Assembly (NCBI RefSeq): GCF_945859705.1
Contig: NC_079136.1
Location: forward strand, 43,723,989-43,787,988
Direction of reading: 5' to 3'
DNA length: 64,000 nucleotides
DNA from: Episyrphus balteatus
Lineage: Eukaryota; Arthropoda; Insecta; Diptera; Syrphidae
Part shown: one piece after another, positions 47,455 to 59,765 of the stretch
Layout of the letters: the number at the start of each line of letters is the position of its first letter
Numbering within the stretch: position 1 is the stretch's first letter
The notes under the pieces: model-generated
The model's input: only the letters and a program-made list of their open reading frames with translations
Databases searched by the model: none
What the model was told of the DNA's origin: nothing
Position numbers and translations under genes: made by a program

Positions 47455-47530
47455 GATGGGGCCTACTCCCCCCCCCCCTCCCCCATTTAGCCGGGAGGGG
47501 AAATTTTTTAAAAGATTGACTTGATTTGGA
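47455..47530. repeat. Fragment of foldback family G
   Basis: GGGGCCTACTCCCCCC then TTTAGCCGGGAGGGGAAATTTTTTAAAAGA is close to the GC-rich arm block at 19431-19485. Only this end survives recognisably. Confidence 0.45.
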
Positions 47531-47981
47531 AAAAAATATTAAAAATCAACTGTTACATCTACAATGACGTGCTATACGTTTTCGTAAGGCCAAAAACCTT
47601 CAAACATTAATTTTCAAAATCAAAATTTTGAAAAAAAGGAAAAAAAAATTAAAACTACTTCTTTTCAAAATTGTATGTGATTTTTTCTAAGAAACCGCAT
47701 TATTTTTTGTTTTTACCTGGCTGGACGTGTTGGTAAATTTGTCTATTTTTTTTATAACATTAAGACTCCACTAAGGACACAATAAAGTGATACAGTATTG
47801 GATTTACCCAGAATTAATCAGTTTTTTTTTTTCATATATAACACCTCAAAATTGAGGAAAAGTGTTAAGTACATTGGACATAAATTATAACATTTTGTAA
47901 AATTTTATCAATGTGATTAATGTAACTCTGATAAACAAAACCAACTGTTTTTTTTTTTTTTTTTGAGAGCCCTTACAAATT

Positions 47982-48886
47982 ACACTGGTCAACAAAATTG
48001 AACTTTTTTTTGCCACAAGAACCAAGATATACTTTTCTATATGTTTTTGATGTGCTGAACTCGAATCTGAAATTAGAAAAATTTGATTGGCCTCCGTTTT
48101 TTTTTTAATAATACCGTTATAAAATGCTAAAAAAACGTCATTTTGGCTGTTTTCGAGCTTCTGTTTTTATGTGGGGTAATTCATTATAAACAAATTTGTA
48201 CCGGTGATTATAAGAACAAATATTGTTCTTTCAAAAACTGTTTAAATTTTTCCGATATCTCTTTAATTGCTCTAGATATCTTAAGTTTCAGTTAGTAAAT
48301 CAAAGAGAAACTAAATTTAATTTAAAGTTTAAGTCCCTGGTCATAAAATTTTTGCCACATGAACCAAAATATACTTTTCTAGAGGTTTTTGGGTTGCTTA
48401 ACTCGAATCCGCAATTTTTTTGCATTTTATAACGGTTATATTTCAAGAACGGAGGCCAATAGAATTTTTCTGATTGCGGATTCGAGTTTTAGCAACCCAA
48501 AAACCTTTAGAAAAGTATATTTTGGTTCTTGTGGCAAAAAAAAGTTTAATTTGGTTGGCCAGTGCTGTTTCTGAGTCAAAGACCACTCCTTAAATTTTAA
48601 ATATCTCGGGCAGTAAACGAGATATCGGAAAGATTAAAACATTTTTTGGAAGAATAAAACCAGTTCTTATAGGTACCGCCACAAATTTTTTCATAAGGTA
48701 TTACCCCACATAAAACATAACCTCGAAAACAGCCAAAATGATGTTTTTCGGCATTTTCTAACGGTCTAACGGTAATATTTCAAAAACGGAGGCCAATAAA
48801 AATTTTCTGACTTCAGATTCGTGTTCAGCACATCATATAGAAAAGTATATTTTGGTTCATGTGGCAAAAACCTTGTTGACAAGTGT
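47982..48886. mobile_element. Foldback element E2
   Basis: The left arm ACACTGGTCAACAAAATTG followed by TATACTTTTCTATATG and TGATGTGCTGAACTCGAATC is matched inverted at 48790-48886. A second, nested palindrome occupies 48330-48570, where TTTTTGCCACATGAACCAAAATATAC and its inverse flank AACTCGAATCCGCAA / TTGCGGATTCGAGTT. It shares the arm words with E1 at 1837-2655. Non-coding; frames at 48223-48574 lie in the palindrome. Confidence 0.7.
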
Positions 48887-48889
48887 TAT

Positions 48890-50607
48890 ATAAGATTGAA
48901 TAATGGATAGAGTTGTACTAATCTTTGGTTGAGAAATAAATTTTGTAACTTTAATTTTTCTTCAAATTCAAAACCAAAAAAAAAAAGTAATGTAAATCAG
49001 GTACATATTTTTGGGAACTTTCCATTTCTATTTGTTAGATCGATTTACATTGCAATTGAATCTACACACCATCATCACTTGCATTAACTCAATTTACATT
49101 GCCACAAAGCATGCAACACTGAAACTCCATTAGTCACCTAATGCCTTTTTGCTTCAAGTAGCTAGAATTTCCACAAACATCCATTTCCATTCCTATATGT
49201 TGCTGATGCTGCTCCCACAACATACGATAACATCAATTCAAGTTCCGTTTGTCAATATACCCAATGCAAAAGCCTGCCTATAGGACACACCATACGAGCT
49301 ATAGCTATATACGAAAGATTACTAAGTAGTTTTTCTTGTACAAATAGTTTCCAAATCTAGAAACCGTTAAGCTTGTTTCACTACTCTATACCTATAACAA
49401 CACATATAGCAACCCTATACACTAATGGTACTTCATGGTTAATTCAAAAAAGCTCTATCTGCCGAAACTGATGGTGACATTTTTCCCAAAAAAAAAACGT
49501 AATCCTAAAACTTCTCTTTCACCATCCATTCGTATAGCATGCAAGTTGTGAATTCTCTAAGGTGCGTCTAACTTATTAACTTAGAATTTAATTGGACAGA
49601 GAATCAGGAATCTCAACAGAGAGGTTGTCTAATTTCCCTTTCGTCTAACAATTCGTTGCAAGATATACCTACTTTTCGAATTAATACACACACCTACATA
49701 CATAAAAATGTTTGTCAATTATCCTTCAAAATCGCCAAGGAGAAATCCTGTTGTTTGATACACAAATTCCTGGTAAATATGCTTAGGGACTAAATCTACA
49801 TAATTTGTACAAGTAGCTGCATCTCTCCCATTTCAATAGGATTGGGACTTGTGTGGGGAAACGGTGATTTTACGTGTGAAAATCATTCAACCAGCTTATC
49901 AGTTACTTCAAGTGCAGAAGGAGTTAGTTAATTGAGTTTAAATTAGTCCGATTCCAAGTGCATGTCAATTAAGCTGTCAGAGTTAATTGTAAGCATAACC
50001 CTCATTCCTCTCTTTTGTCGTCACCCTCAGTCAAAGGACTCACTTTCTCATTAGAATTAAGGTTGTTAAACCTATTTTTTGCAGAAAAATTATGGTAATC
50101 ATGCATTTCGGTCAGTACCGAGAAGAAAAGCGCCTATAATCAGACAGATTAGGAAATAAGATTATTCATTCATTTCCGTTTCTCTTAGTAAATCAGTAAT
50201 TTTCTTCGATTTGGAATTGTATGAATTTAGCCGCAATACAAATTCCATAGCTTTTCATTTTATATGAATTCTATTGGTACTCAAAAATACCTGGAAGTCT
50301 TCCAATGCATTATCAAAATTTTGGCAATGCATTATCAAAATTTTGACAAATTCCTAATTTTGAATTCTACGAATTGGATAACAACCTCTGTCATTGAACT
50401 GATCCGAAATTGTAATTTTTAATTAAACAGGTTCTGACGAAATCGTTAGCCTGAGGCACTGATACGCTTCGTCTATAGGTAAAATAAAGTTTTGATTTGT
50501 ACACTACGGCGTATATGTACTATTTTTTTTACGAATTTAGTTTAAATAGTAAAAGTTGTAAATATACAAATTGTTTCAAAATAAAGCTGTTAAAAAAAAA
50601 ATTGTAC
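48890..50607. other. Unique intergenic DNA
   Basis: Single-copy, moderately GC, CA-rich (49030-50080), similar to fly regulatory spacer; no frame or splice structure that I can support. GTACACTACGGCGTATATGTA at 50498-50520 repeats 47330. Confidence 0.35.
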
Positions 50608-50784
50608 ATTCTAAATTAACACAGTGTGCCACTATAGACTGGCACACTGTGTTAATTTAGAATCCACTGTTTAATGCCCCACATGGGCATTCCATATGCC
50701 TCACGCAGGGCGTTTGGAATGCCCCACGTGGAGCATTTAGAATTGGTAGTTGGAATTACCATTTAGAAATGGGTCTTTCTAAAT
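50608..50784. repeat. Cluster of five adjacent palindromes
   Basis: First, 50608-50663: perfect 23-bp arms (ATTCTAAATTAACACAGTGTG plus CC) around the 10-base loop ACTATAGACT. Second, 50673-50691: AATGCCC CACAT GGGCATT. Third, 50718-50737: AATGCCCCACGTGGAGCATT, one mismatch, centred on CCACGTGG. Fourth, 50741-50764: AATTGGTA ... TTACCATTT. Fifth, 50761-50784: ATTTAGAAA TGGGTC TTTCTAAAT, perfect. The fourth and fifth overlap by 4 bases. GGCATTCC (50686) and GGAATGCC (50716) could also pair. No ORF. Could be a compound MITE, a cruciform-prone site or a structured transcript. Confidence 0.75.
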
Positions 50785-51239
50785 GGTTCAAAAATTTTTA
50801 GGTCGCAGTTTTGGCTTCACGAAGCTGTACCTTCACTAATTGAAATAAAATGTAAAGCAAAAAAATTTTACTTTTATGCATTTTGAAATAAGTTTTTGTG
50901 ATAAAATTTTTGAATTAATAAGGACAAACCAAAACAGTTAAGGAATTTGTTTAAATAACCATGGTCAAATGAAGAAATGCTTAGGAAGTATAATTTTTAC
51001 ACTGAACAAAAAATTTGGGATTTTTAAGACGTTAATAAATTTGAAAAAAAAAAATGTTTGTCAAAGTTTTTGAACTAATCTAGAGCTAACGAAATAAAAT
51101 GCACAACTGGGTCACACGTACTTGCTCTTATAGTTCAAAGTAACTTTATCTTAAATATTTATTGGAAATTTCAGATTTTGTTAAGTTTCGAGAAAAAATA
51201 ATCAAAAAAAAAAATATAAAATTATAAAATTAAATTTAA
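50785..51239. other. AT-rich spacer
   Basis: Nothing recognised. Confidence 0.3.
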
Positions 51240-51760
51240 AAAATTTTTTTTCAAAAACTTTTTTAAAATTTTTGTTGAATCAAAATGATAAGAAATATCT
51301 GTCGGTAAATTTTGATCAAAATTGTATTATGCTTTGATGAAATATACGAACCTAAAAAAAATGTCAAATTTTGCAAAAACTGCAATGCCATATATTTCAG
51401 TTCTCCTAATTTTTTGAGAAAAAATGCAAATTTGTTAGAATCAATAAGACTATTACGTTCACCAAATTTAATCAAAATCGTTACAGCCGTTTTCGAGAAA
51501 ATTGCAATACCTCGAAAACGGTATTTGGGAAATATGCGTTATAAAGGAGATATCAAAAAGAAAATACAAAAAAAAAAAAACGGGTCTATGGAATTACGTT
51601 AAAATCACCTGTACCATGTTTCAAACAAATCCATCCATCCGTTTAGGCCCTAGCTCGATGTAAAGATGGACGCACATACGCACAGACGTACAGAACGACG
51701 CCGACGGACGGCATGACAAAAACCACTTTTTTGATCTTTTCATTAAAAGATTTGATTAAA
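51240..51760. repeat. Ancient repeat with GACGGACGGCATGACAAAAACC tail
   Basis: AAATTTAATCAAAATCGTTACAGCCGTTTTCGAG, then CAAATCCATCCATCCGTTTAGGCCCTAGC and GATGTAAAGATGGACGCACATACGCAC follow the phrase order seen at 7275-7395 and 42570-42690. The 96-codon frame over it is not a gene. Confidence 0.4.
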
Positions 51761-53939
51761 AAATCAAATTTTTTTTTCTACACAAAACCAATACTGGCCC
51801 TATAGAGCAAGTAAAAAATAGTTTGGTCAAAACAACAACAACAACGCTTAAAAATTAAAAAAATTTCCCTTATTTGTGTAAATATTATTATTTAAAAAAA
51901 ATTGCATCCCAAGATTAGTATTACCTAAATAAAACTGGATTTGGAGAAATTTTTCTAACTTTAAAATGCATTTATCTCAATACGACGATTTTGGACTTGT
52001 CTTGTTAGAAATATCTGTTATTTTTTATATTTAAAAATATTGAAAATTAATATAAAATTTATAATCTCCTCAGTTCTTTGTTTAACTACAATTTGTCAAA
52101 TTAGTATTTTCTGAAAAATTATGTTTTTGAATTTCTTTTAAATAAAAAAGAATATTTTGTTTCACAACTCTTTTTTTGTAGACACAAAAGCGATGGAGTT
52201 AATTTGAATTAAAGAGAAAATACGGGCATAATAAGTGGGATTATATTCTTTTATATAAATAAGTAAATACCTACTCTCTTTGGTGTCAAGTTTTGCCCCA
52301 TGAATAAAATTTAAAGCCTTAATAAACTGTTAATTATTGCATCCAACATTTTTTGAAAAAAAAATACGCAATCAAAAAAGGATTTCCGCTTTGGTTATTT
52401 TCAAATTTTTTTTTTTTTTTTATTTGTCTTATGAAATTATTTGTGTCATTGAATTAATATAATAGTTCATCTTTATTAGGGTGGTAATTTTGTACATTAG
52501 AAAAAACTGGATTTTTTAAAATATATATTATTTTAAAGAAATGTTGCATAGTTTTCAAGAGCCACATATTCCAGTAAGCAGAGACACAAAAATAATGTTT
52601 AATAAGTAACAGGCTGATGTTTTGGAACGCAGGTTGATTTTGAAGTGGTAATTTCCACACCAAAAAATGTCCTACAAGCTTGTAACGGATTTTTTATACT
52701 TACAATGGGTCTTTAAAATTTTCAAATGTACCCAAAAGTATGCAATTTTGTTTTAATTATGTGGATATGCAAATTTTTAACTCCCATGACCACCCTTACC
52801 TACATTATATAGCTTTATTTATTTTTTTTATTTTAATGACTATTGCAGAATATCTCCTGAAACTTTAAGCCGTCAAATACACCAGTTTTTTTTTTTTTTA
52901 ATATTTAATTAAATTAATTATTCTACTGGAAATTAATAACTCACATATCCCTCTTTTTGTATATGCATAACATAAATTACGATTAAAATAAAATATAAAC
53001 TTTATTGCAAAACAGAAACAAACCGGGAGAAAAACAATTGCGATATAATTATTATGCATTTTTTCGTTCAATTGCACAGAGAGAACAGAACAAACGTGAG
53101 CAAGCGACGAGCGAGCGTATGAAGCGGCAGGTTGCTTGTGGTTGTGGTTGAAACGGCTAACCACCATAACTGGTTATAATTTGGGATGTGACCAGCCAGC
53201 CAATGGATTTAATCGTTTGAACAACCCCATTTCCCCCACATCCTCCAAAAAAAAACGAGGGATTTTGTGCATAAGAATTAATAATAATAATTATATTGTA
53301 TCTGTTTTTATAAACCAAAAAACTTTCAACACTATTTTAAAAAAGTTAAAAAAAAACATTGCCTCTAGAATAAACAGTAATTAATTCTTTACATTAACTT
53401 TTAAATAAAAAAATAATTGTTTTGTTTCAAAATTCTGTACCATATAATTCTGAACCCTTAAAAAGGAAGAAATATATCAAGTTGATACACATACACAATA
53501 CACATACAAACATACATAAAAATTGTGATTTTCGGAATACTTTTAAATAAAAAAAAACATTGAATTTTAACTTTTAATTTTCCAACATTTTAACAGTAAA
53601 ATATTAAAAAAAAAAAAAAGAGAAAAAGCTGGAAAGCAATTTACTAAAAAAAGAGTGTGTACACAAGTTATACTTCTCACTCAGTATATTAAATGAATTT
53701 CATTTGATATTTTTATTATTTTTGTTTAATATTTATTATTCAAATAAAATCAAACAGCGTATTTTTTTAACAATCTCAGATTACCTATGGTATTCTTAGG
53801 AAATTTTTTGATGAAGACAATCTGACTTCCCTGAATATGGTTATACAAGAAAAAATCTTTATAATTGGAAAATAAAATAATTGGAATATGTTGTTTTCTT
53901 TTCCCTTTATTTATGAGTATTAAGGTTTTTGTTTTTTGT
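51761..53939. other. AT-rich DNA with one GC-richer patch (53080-53220)
   Basis: The 53080-53220 patch has GAGCAAGCGACGAGCGAGCG and a CCATAACTGGTTATAATTTGG palindrome-like segment, reminiscent of fly regulatory DNA. Frames at 52454-52663, 52898-53167 and 53136-53384 are not recognised. Confidence 0.3.
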
Positions 53940-54020
53940 GGCAACTTGCCACATGCAACTTGCCACATGCCACATGTACTTGCACCATGATTCATGCCAA
54001 ATGGTACTTGCCACATGCAT
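53940..54020. repeat. Small CTTGCCACATGC minisatellite
   Basis: ACTTGCCACATGCA occurs two to three times, with variants CCACATGTACTTGCACCATG and GGTACTTGCCACATGCA. The opposing frames here translate the repeat. Confidence 0.6.
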
Positions 54021-56059
54021 TTCCTGACTATAGCCTTAGTCCTAGAAAAATGGTTTATACCTTTTTGAAAAAGGTGTTTAATGTTGACAAGGACTTATTA
54101 TTTTTTACTTTAAGGCTATATCTAAAAAAGTCAACATAATATGCCTTTTTCAAATGAGAAAAAACTTTAAACCTCTTGGGGCTCCATCTAGCGTCGAAAT
54201 AAAAATCTGATTTTTTGATTTAGAAACAGTTTTTCCACTAAGGAGATTGAGAACTTGATTTAAAAAAAAAAAACCTAAATAAAGAACGCCCTATTGTTGT
54301 ACATGAGTACTCACATCTTTTCTATCGAATATCGAATTGGTAGGACATTTTTAAATAATTTTTAAATGATGATTCATATATCTGTACCTTTTAACAAGGG
54401 ATATACTACCAGTTTATTAGATACCTTTTAAAGAATATTTGGATAGCTAAAAATTGTAAATAGATTAATATCTTTTTTAATTTTTTAACTTTTTTTCTAT
54501 TAAAATTACAAATTCAACTAAAATTTTTCAAATATCAAACAATTTTCAACCACAGAAATTGTGATATCCTTAAAACCCCTTTCTTCTATTTACAACTAAA
54601 TCTAATTTCATTGTAGTTATTGTAATGTACATTTTATTTTTGTTTTATTTCATTCGAAATTTATTTTATGTCTGTTCAAATTACAAACACAATTTAATCC
54701 TTGATCCTTTTTTATATAAAATGTATAAACCAAAAAACATGCAAACAAAACGCATAAATTTAAAAGTACTTGTATTTTAATATTTATGTTAATTTTTTTT
54801 TTTTTTGTTCAATCCATTTTATTAATAATTTAAAAGAGCAAACCATCTCTTTTCATTGGAATACAAACCAATCTACATACCAAACGATTGATATAATGTA
54901 TTGTAAATTCATCTGTTATAATGTTACAACAAATACGGCAATCAAAAAATCAAGCAATAATATGAGATTGCATAAATATAGCCTATTGAGTGGGAGTAAG
55001 GTATACAGTTTGTTATACCTACGTATAACTGAATTTAATGTCGTCCCATTGACTGCATATTATATCACCATTTCCATGGAAATAATATCTACACAATAAT
55101 AGATTTTGCATTGAAATCGAAATAAAAGCTACCTATATGAACCAGTGTTGCCATTATATCAAAAATGAATAATGATTTTTGTGAATTTTGCATGTTAAGA
55201 TTCATTAATTTTATGAGATATATATTTATATTTTCATAACTAAAACCTTAAACAAAATTATAATAGGTATTTGTTTTTAAAATGAAAAAAAAATTTGTTT
55301 TAGAGAATGTTTTAAAGAATTTTTATAAAAAAAAAATAAAGATTGTTATGTTAGAGCCATTTGTTTTTTTTTTAATTTATTTTAATGTTAATAAAATGTT
55401 TAAAAAATTGGTTTGCCATTGAAAATTGGAAATTAAATAATTAAATAAAACCGAAAAATAAAAACAAAAATTAAATGAGAGAATTATTTCATTTTTATCG
55501 AAAATTAATTTTTCAAAAAAAAAATTTAGTTTATTTTATATCCAAAAAATTTTTTTTTAATGTTGTCTTAACTTTATCGTTAAGATTAATTTTGTACAAA
55601 AATTTTCGAAGAAAACGGTTTTGTTGTTTATGATAAGGTCAGAAACACCGAAAACGGTTCTATGTCAGCTGTCAGGTCTCAGATATCGATAATAACGGTT
55701 GAAAAAATATTTTTTTTTAATTTAATATTAGAATCGTAAACTTTCTCTTTATAACCTCAAAGTTAAAAATAATAAAAACAAACAATTTCTGTTTTATTTT
55801 TTTTTTCTACAGAACTGGAGGGGGGAGGGTGAGCGTAAATGTTAGAAATAATAGAAAGTAAACTGCTTAAATTTTCAATATAAAATAAATGCAAAATATA
55901 AATCTGTTAGTTTTTTATGGTAAAAGTTGCTTTGTCACTTTTATATTAAACTTTATAAAAAAAAAAAACTTAATTTGTTCTATTTAAAATTTCAAATTCA
56001 CAAAAACACTATTTTTAATGGTTTTAATCCCTTACCGAAGTGTGCGATTTCATATCTTA
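54021..56059. other. AT-rich DNA, repeat D-like words at 55480-55700
   Basis: The 109-codon plus frame at 54770-55099 and its minus partner (a possible short hydrophobic exon near 54894-55050) were considered and not supported. 55600-55700 (AAAACGGTTCTATGTCAGCTG, GATAATAACGGTT) resembles family D. GGAGGGGGGAGGG lies at 55818. No gene. Confidence 0.3.
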
Positions 56060-56460
56060 GTAGGATTTTTTTGAAATATTAATTTTTAAAAAAATGGCAC
56101 TAGTTTGAAAAAATTATTCATCATTCCAAAAACAAAATTCGATGAAAAAAAGACCATAAAATCGTTAATATTTTAAAATGGAGAATAGTATTGTTAAACT
56201 CCAAACAAAATTCCAGCCCAATCGGTTAAAAACTGTAGGAGTTAGTTGTTCGCCCGATATGGGAGCACAGGATTTTGCGATCATCCTAAACTAAGCCGCC
56301 ATTTACAAAATTTCACATCATTGAAAATTTTCCAATTAGCCTATTCTGTTGACTATTGATATACTCAAAACAAACTAAATAAACTCCAAAAGAAAATAAT
56401 GTTTCTCCTTTGTATTATAGCTACGCTGATGAAAATGATGAAACGATTTCGATCCGTTTA
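56060..56460 (+). mobile_element. Single diverged arm of the TTAA foldback family
   Basis: TAGTAGGATTTTTTTGAAATATTA, ATTCGATGAAAAAAAGACCATAAAATCG, GGAGAATAGTATTGTTAAACTCC, AATCGGTTAAAAACTGTAGGAG, GGGAGCACAGGATTTTGCGATCATCC and CCAAAAGAAAATAATGTTTC follow the right half of 26950-27350 in order. Only one arm is present, so this copy is truncated or ancestral-like. Confidence 0.65.
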
Positions 56461-56859
56461 AAAGAAATAGGTACATTTTTTCGAAAAAAAAAAAAATAAT
56501 ATGTAAAACTAAAAAAAAGAAACAAAATTGACATTTTTAAAAAATTATTAATTTTTTGCAACTAAATTTTTGAATTTTTAATTTTTTTATAACTAAAATT
56601 TAGAAAAAGATCAATTCTTTGAAAATGGATTGAGAAAATTGTTGGAAATTTTTTTTTTAATTTTGCTTAACATTTTCTTAAAAATAGCATAGGTATACAA
56701 CTTTATCTACATTTGATTGGTATTCTCTCAAGTCCTTTTTAACTCATCTTTAGGAGTATATTATTTCTTAAATGCGGGCTACTCCCAAAAATCTAATATT
56801 TTTCCACTTGAAAATATTCCAAACACTGCCGCATTTTCTACTGAAAGTCATGAAATTCA
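56461..56859. other. AT-rich spacer
   Basis: Nothing recognised. Confidence 0.3.
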
Positions 56860-56933
56860 TGACGGGGTTCTCAGGATTTTTCCTTTTGAACATGGCAATG
56901 CCAATCGTGTTCTATTTTTGGAGAGATGATATT
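56860..56933 (-). pseudogene. 74-bp RTE fragment
   Basis: GACGGGGTTCTCAGGATTTTTCCTTTTGAACATGGCAATGCCAA and the following TCGTGTTC...TTTTTGGAGAGATG match 44369-44453, with a gap of about 10 bases. On the minus strand this is the HVQRRDPENPV-coding region of the RTE protein. It is isolated, so a tiny relic. Confidence 0.7.
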
Positions 56934-58412
56934 TTTTTTGTAGCTCACATTAATTGATGCTTTTATTCAAACAAATAATATGGATAAGTTTTTCTGATGA
57001 GTGAAAGGTGAATTTGATTTGCAAAAACATTTGTACCTACCAGTATTTACAATATAAATGTTTTGGTTTAAACTATGACCTATAGAAAACATCGTTTTCT
57101 ATAGGTATTCAACGAGTGGGACTTTTTATAAATTTTATGTCAGTACTTAAATTTCTTGCACCATGGCAACACAGCCAATAACTCCACCTCGATAAAAAAA
57201 AGTGCGCTTTTACCGTTGTATTGTGCAAGAATGGCACAATACAACTCATCAGAGCAGCTTTTCAAGTGCTAATAAAATGTGGTGCCCTCCCATAAACAGT
57301 TCAGGACCTTTTTTTTTTTTTGTATTTCTACTCTCGCATAGATTTCTATTTCCTAGGCTTTCTCCTCGTTTATGTCGCATGGAATGATGCTTACGTTCGA
57401 TTATTATTATTATTATTATTATTGTATATGTGGTGAAATAGGGTAGGTGGAAGTCGAGGACTGTGCGGAAATGTGGATATGGATAAAGGAGCACATGGCC
57501 ATATGTGATGTGGAAACAGCAATCGATTCTCATATCCTTACAACTCCAAATGGACGATTCGAACCAAACGTAGGCAAGGCACCTCTAACATGGGAAATAA
57601 TGACGAAGCGACAATTTGCATAGCAATCATATTTCTGTCATCATCAGGTATAAGAGATTTTAACAAATGGCACAGGCTCAGGCACACAGTTCCTGACAGA
57701 CATTCATTATACTGAGGGAATGTATGTGATATATCAAACGGGGTGAAAACTCTGTAAAAAAGGTTCCAGAAAAGGGAGCTAAGTATAGGTTTTTTTTTCC
57801 TTGTTATTATTGTTTTTTTTTTTTTTAAGTTTGATTGCTTGCCTTCGGATTTGATGTAGGATGTTTAGAGAAATGCTGACTTGTATGTTCGATATAACTT
57901 ATTGTCGACGGCAGGTTAAAATGAGCAGTGTCAACATTATTGCTCAACAACAACAACACACAGCACAGCAGTATACAATAAAAATAAAAAATTGAAAAAA
58001 AAAAAAAAGTTTTTGAATGATGGAGCATTTTCCTCAAGTCGTTTAATTTGAAATTTACGATCGAATGGAGCTGGTGTTGATTTCGGATTATTGTGCTGAT
58101 GGTAATATAAAAGCAGCACATACATACGCATATGTAAGTTTATAACTTTGAGAGAAAAAAAAGGATATCAAAATGAATTGTACTTTGATATGCGTTTCCT
58201 TGAGAGTTTCGATTTCCTTTGAATAGAAAATTGCTCCTGGAATTTTTTTGTTGTTCCTTTCATTTGTATCAGAATTGATTTTTTCCATCAAAATATATTA
58301 ATAGAAGAAGTTACACATTTAAATAAGGTGTGTATCTAATATGAATCCCTTCACGGTTAATTGGGTTGTCGCGTCCAACGTTTTATTTAGTAAATTATAT
58401 GGATTTTGTGTC
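56934..58412. other. Unique intergenic DNA with an ATT/TTA microsatellite
   Basis: A TTA run lies at 57400-57423. Single-copy sequence otherwise; several frames on the minus strand (57249-57533, 57825-58131, 58088-58291) are AT- or repeat-driven and not recognised. Confidence 0.35.
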
Positions 58413-58797
58413 GCGAACGTGTCCCGAACATTTCCCGAACGTGTCCCAAACGTGTCCCGAACGTGTTCCAAAGGTGTCCCGAACATGTCCCAAACGTGTC
58501 GCGAACATGTCCCAAACGTGTCCCAAATGAGTCCCAAACGTGTCCCAAACGTGTCCCAAACGTGTCCCGAACGTGTCCCAAACGTGTCCCGAATATGTCA
58601 TGAACGTGTCCCAAACGTGTCCCGAACGTGTCAAAAACGTGTCCCGAACATGTCCCAAACGTGTCCCTAACATGTCCCGAATATGTCCCGAACGTGTCCC
58701 GAATATGTCCCGAACGTGTCCCAAACGTGTCCCGAATATGTCCCGAACGTGTCCCAAACGTGTCCCAAACGTGTCCCAAATGTGTCCCAAACGTGTC
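58413..58797. repeat. 11-bp minisatellite, GTGTCCC(A/G)AAC, about 35 units
   Basis: Head-to-tail 11-mers GTGTCCCAAAC, GTGTCCCGAAC and ATGTCCCGAAC run without AT-rich breaks. The unit has no stop in any frame and 11 is not a multiple of 3. All six frames therefore stay open as an 11-residue cycle (VPNVSQTCPKR on the plus strand, GHVWDTFGTRL-like on the minus). The long frames of 110-165 codons here are artefacts. Confidence 0.9.
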
Positions 58798-59765
58798 CGT
58801 GCTCCGTATGGAGCTCAGGTTACTGTTTATTCGTTGATTCATATGCGAAAGCAAAGTATGATTATCATTTAAACCAACTAACATAATTTAAAACCAACAA
58901 TCATCAAGAGTAACTATTAACTTGCTTCTTTCTTATTCCGAACAGATACATGTCAGTTAACTCCTACTTTTCATATTATGAACTCTATGTCAAATCAAAG
59001 TTTTGGTTTATATTTATTTTAGAAAGCTTTATCCTGCCTAATCACTGAGGCATGTGATTGACGTGGTATAGACGTGATTTATTTCGATGATTAGAACAAA
59101 ATTCACCAAAAACCTCATTCGAACTTGGTATTTTATTTTTTTTTTTATTTTATTTTCATTAAACGAGGAACATGCAGTTTGAATGATGAAATTGTTTCAA
59201 TGATTAGTGACATTGTGGAGAGAGATAGATGATATAAGTATATAATACACCAGATAATGATAGGATTACAAATTTGACATTTTAAAAGAATCCTTGCGCC
59301 ATGCGCCTATATAATAAAATACCTACCAAGCCAGACACACACACGTGCTGCTGATGCTGGAGCTGGTGTGTGCTGTTCTAAATTTTCCAAATGAGCAAGT
59401 GTATCGTTTTAATTGGATAGAAAGTTCAATGTCGGTTCGGTACTATTGAGAATTGTGGGAAGGAAAAATGTTGTTCCTAATTGGATGGTTACGGTAGAGA
59501 CACGTACAACTGCTGTGTGTTCGAATTTATTGATTTTTAATGTCAGGTTAATGGATATGCCTATACCAGTTTATTGTTGAGTGGTTTGATTTAGAAGGAA
59601 AAATGTTCTTACATTCTTCATCTTAAAATTGTATTATTTAAGGAAGAAAAGATTCGTTAGAGAAGTTTTTTTCAAGTAAAATTAATGTGATGTCTTCCTT
59701 TTGGAAATAGCAAAGCCTAACTTTGGGAAAAACGCTTACTATTATAAATAAATCCTTTAATTCTA
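58798..59765. other. Unique intergenic DNA
   Basis: No repeat or gene recognised; a CACACACACGTGCTGCTGATGCTGG patch at about 59338-59362. Confidence 0.35.

Noticed and set aside
52454..52663. 69-codon minus frame
   Set aside because: Low-complexity surroundings and no supporting splice or family evidence.
54770..55099. 109-codon plus frame and a possible hydrophobic minus-strand exon near 54894-55050 with an acceptor-like ATGCAG
   Set aside because: AT-driven composition, frames open on both strands, no partner exon found.
57545..57575. GATTCGAACC box resembling a tRNA T-arm on the minus strand
   Set aside because: No matching D-arm, anticodon stem or acceptor stem at the expected spacing.
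58387..58884. 165-codon minus-strand frame and several similar frames on both strands
   Set aside because: All are translations of the 11-bp minisatellite; the same 11-residue cycle appears in every frame.
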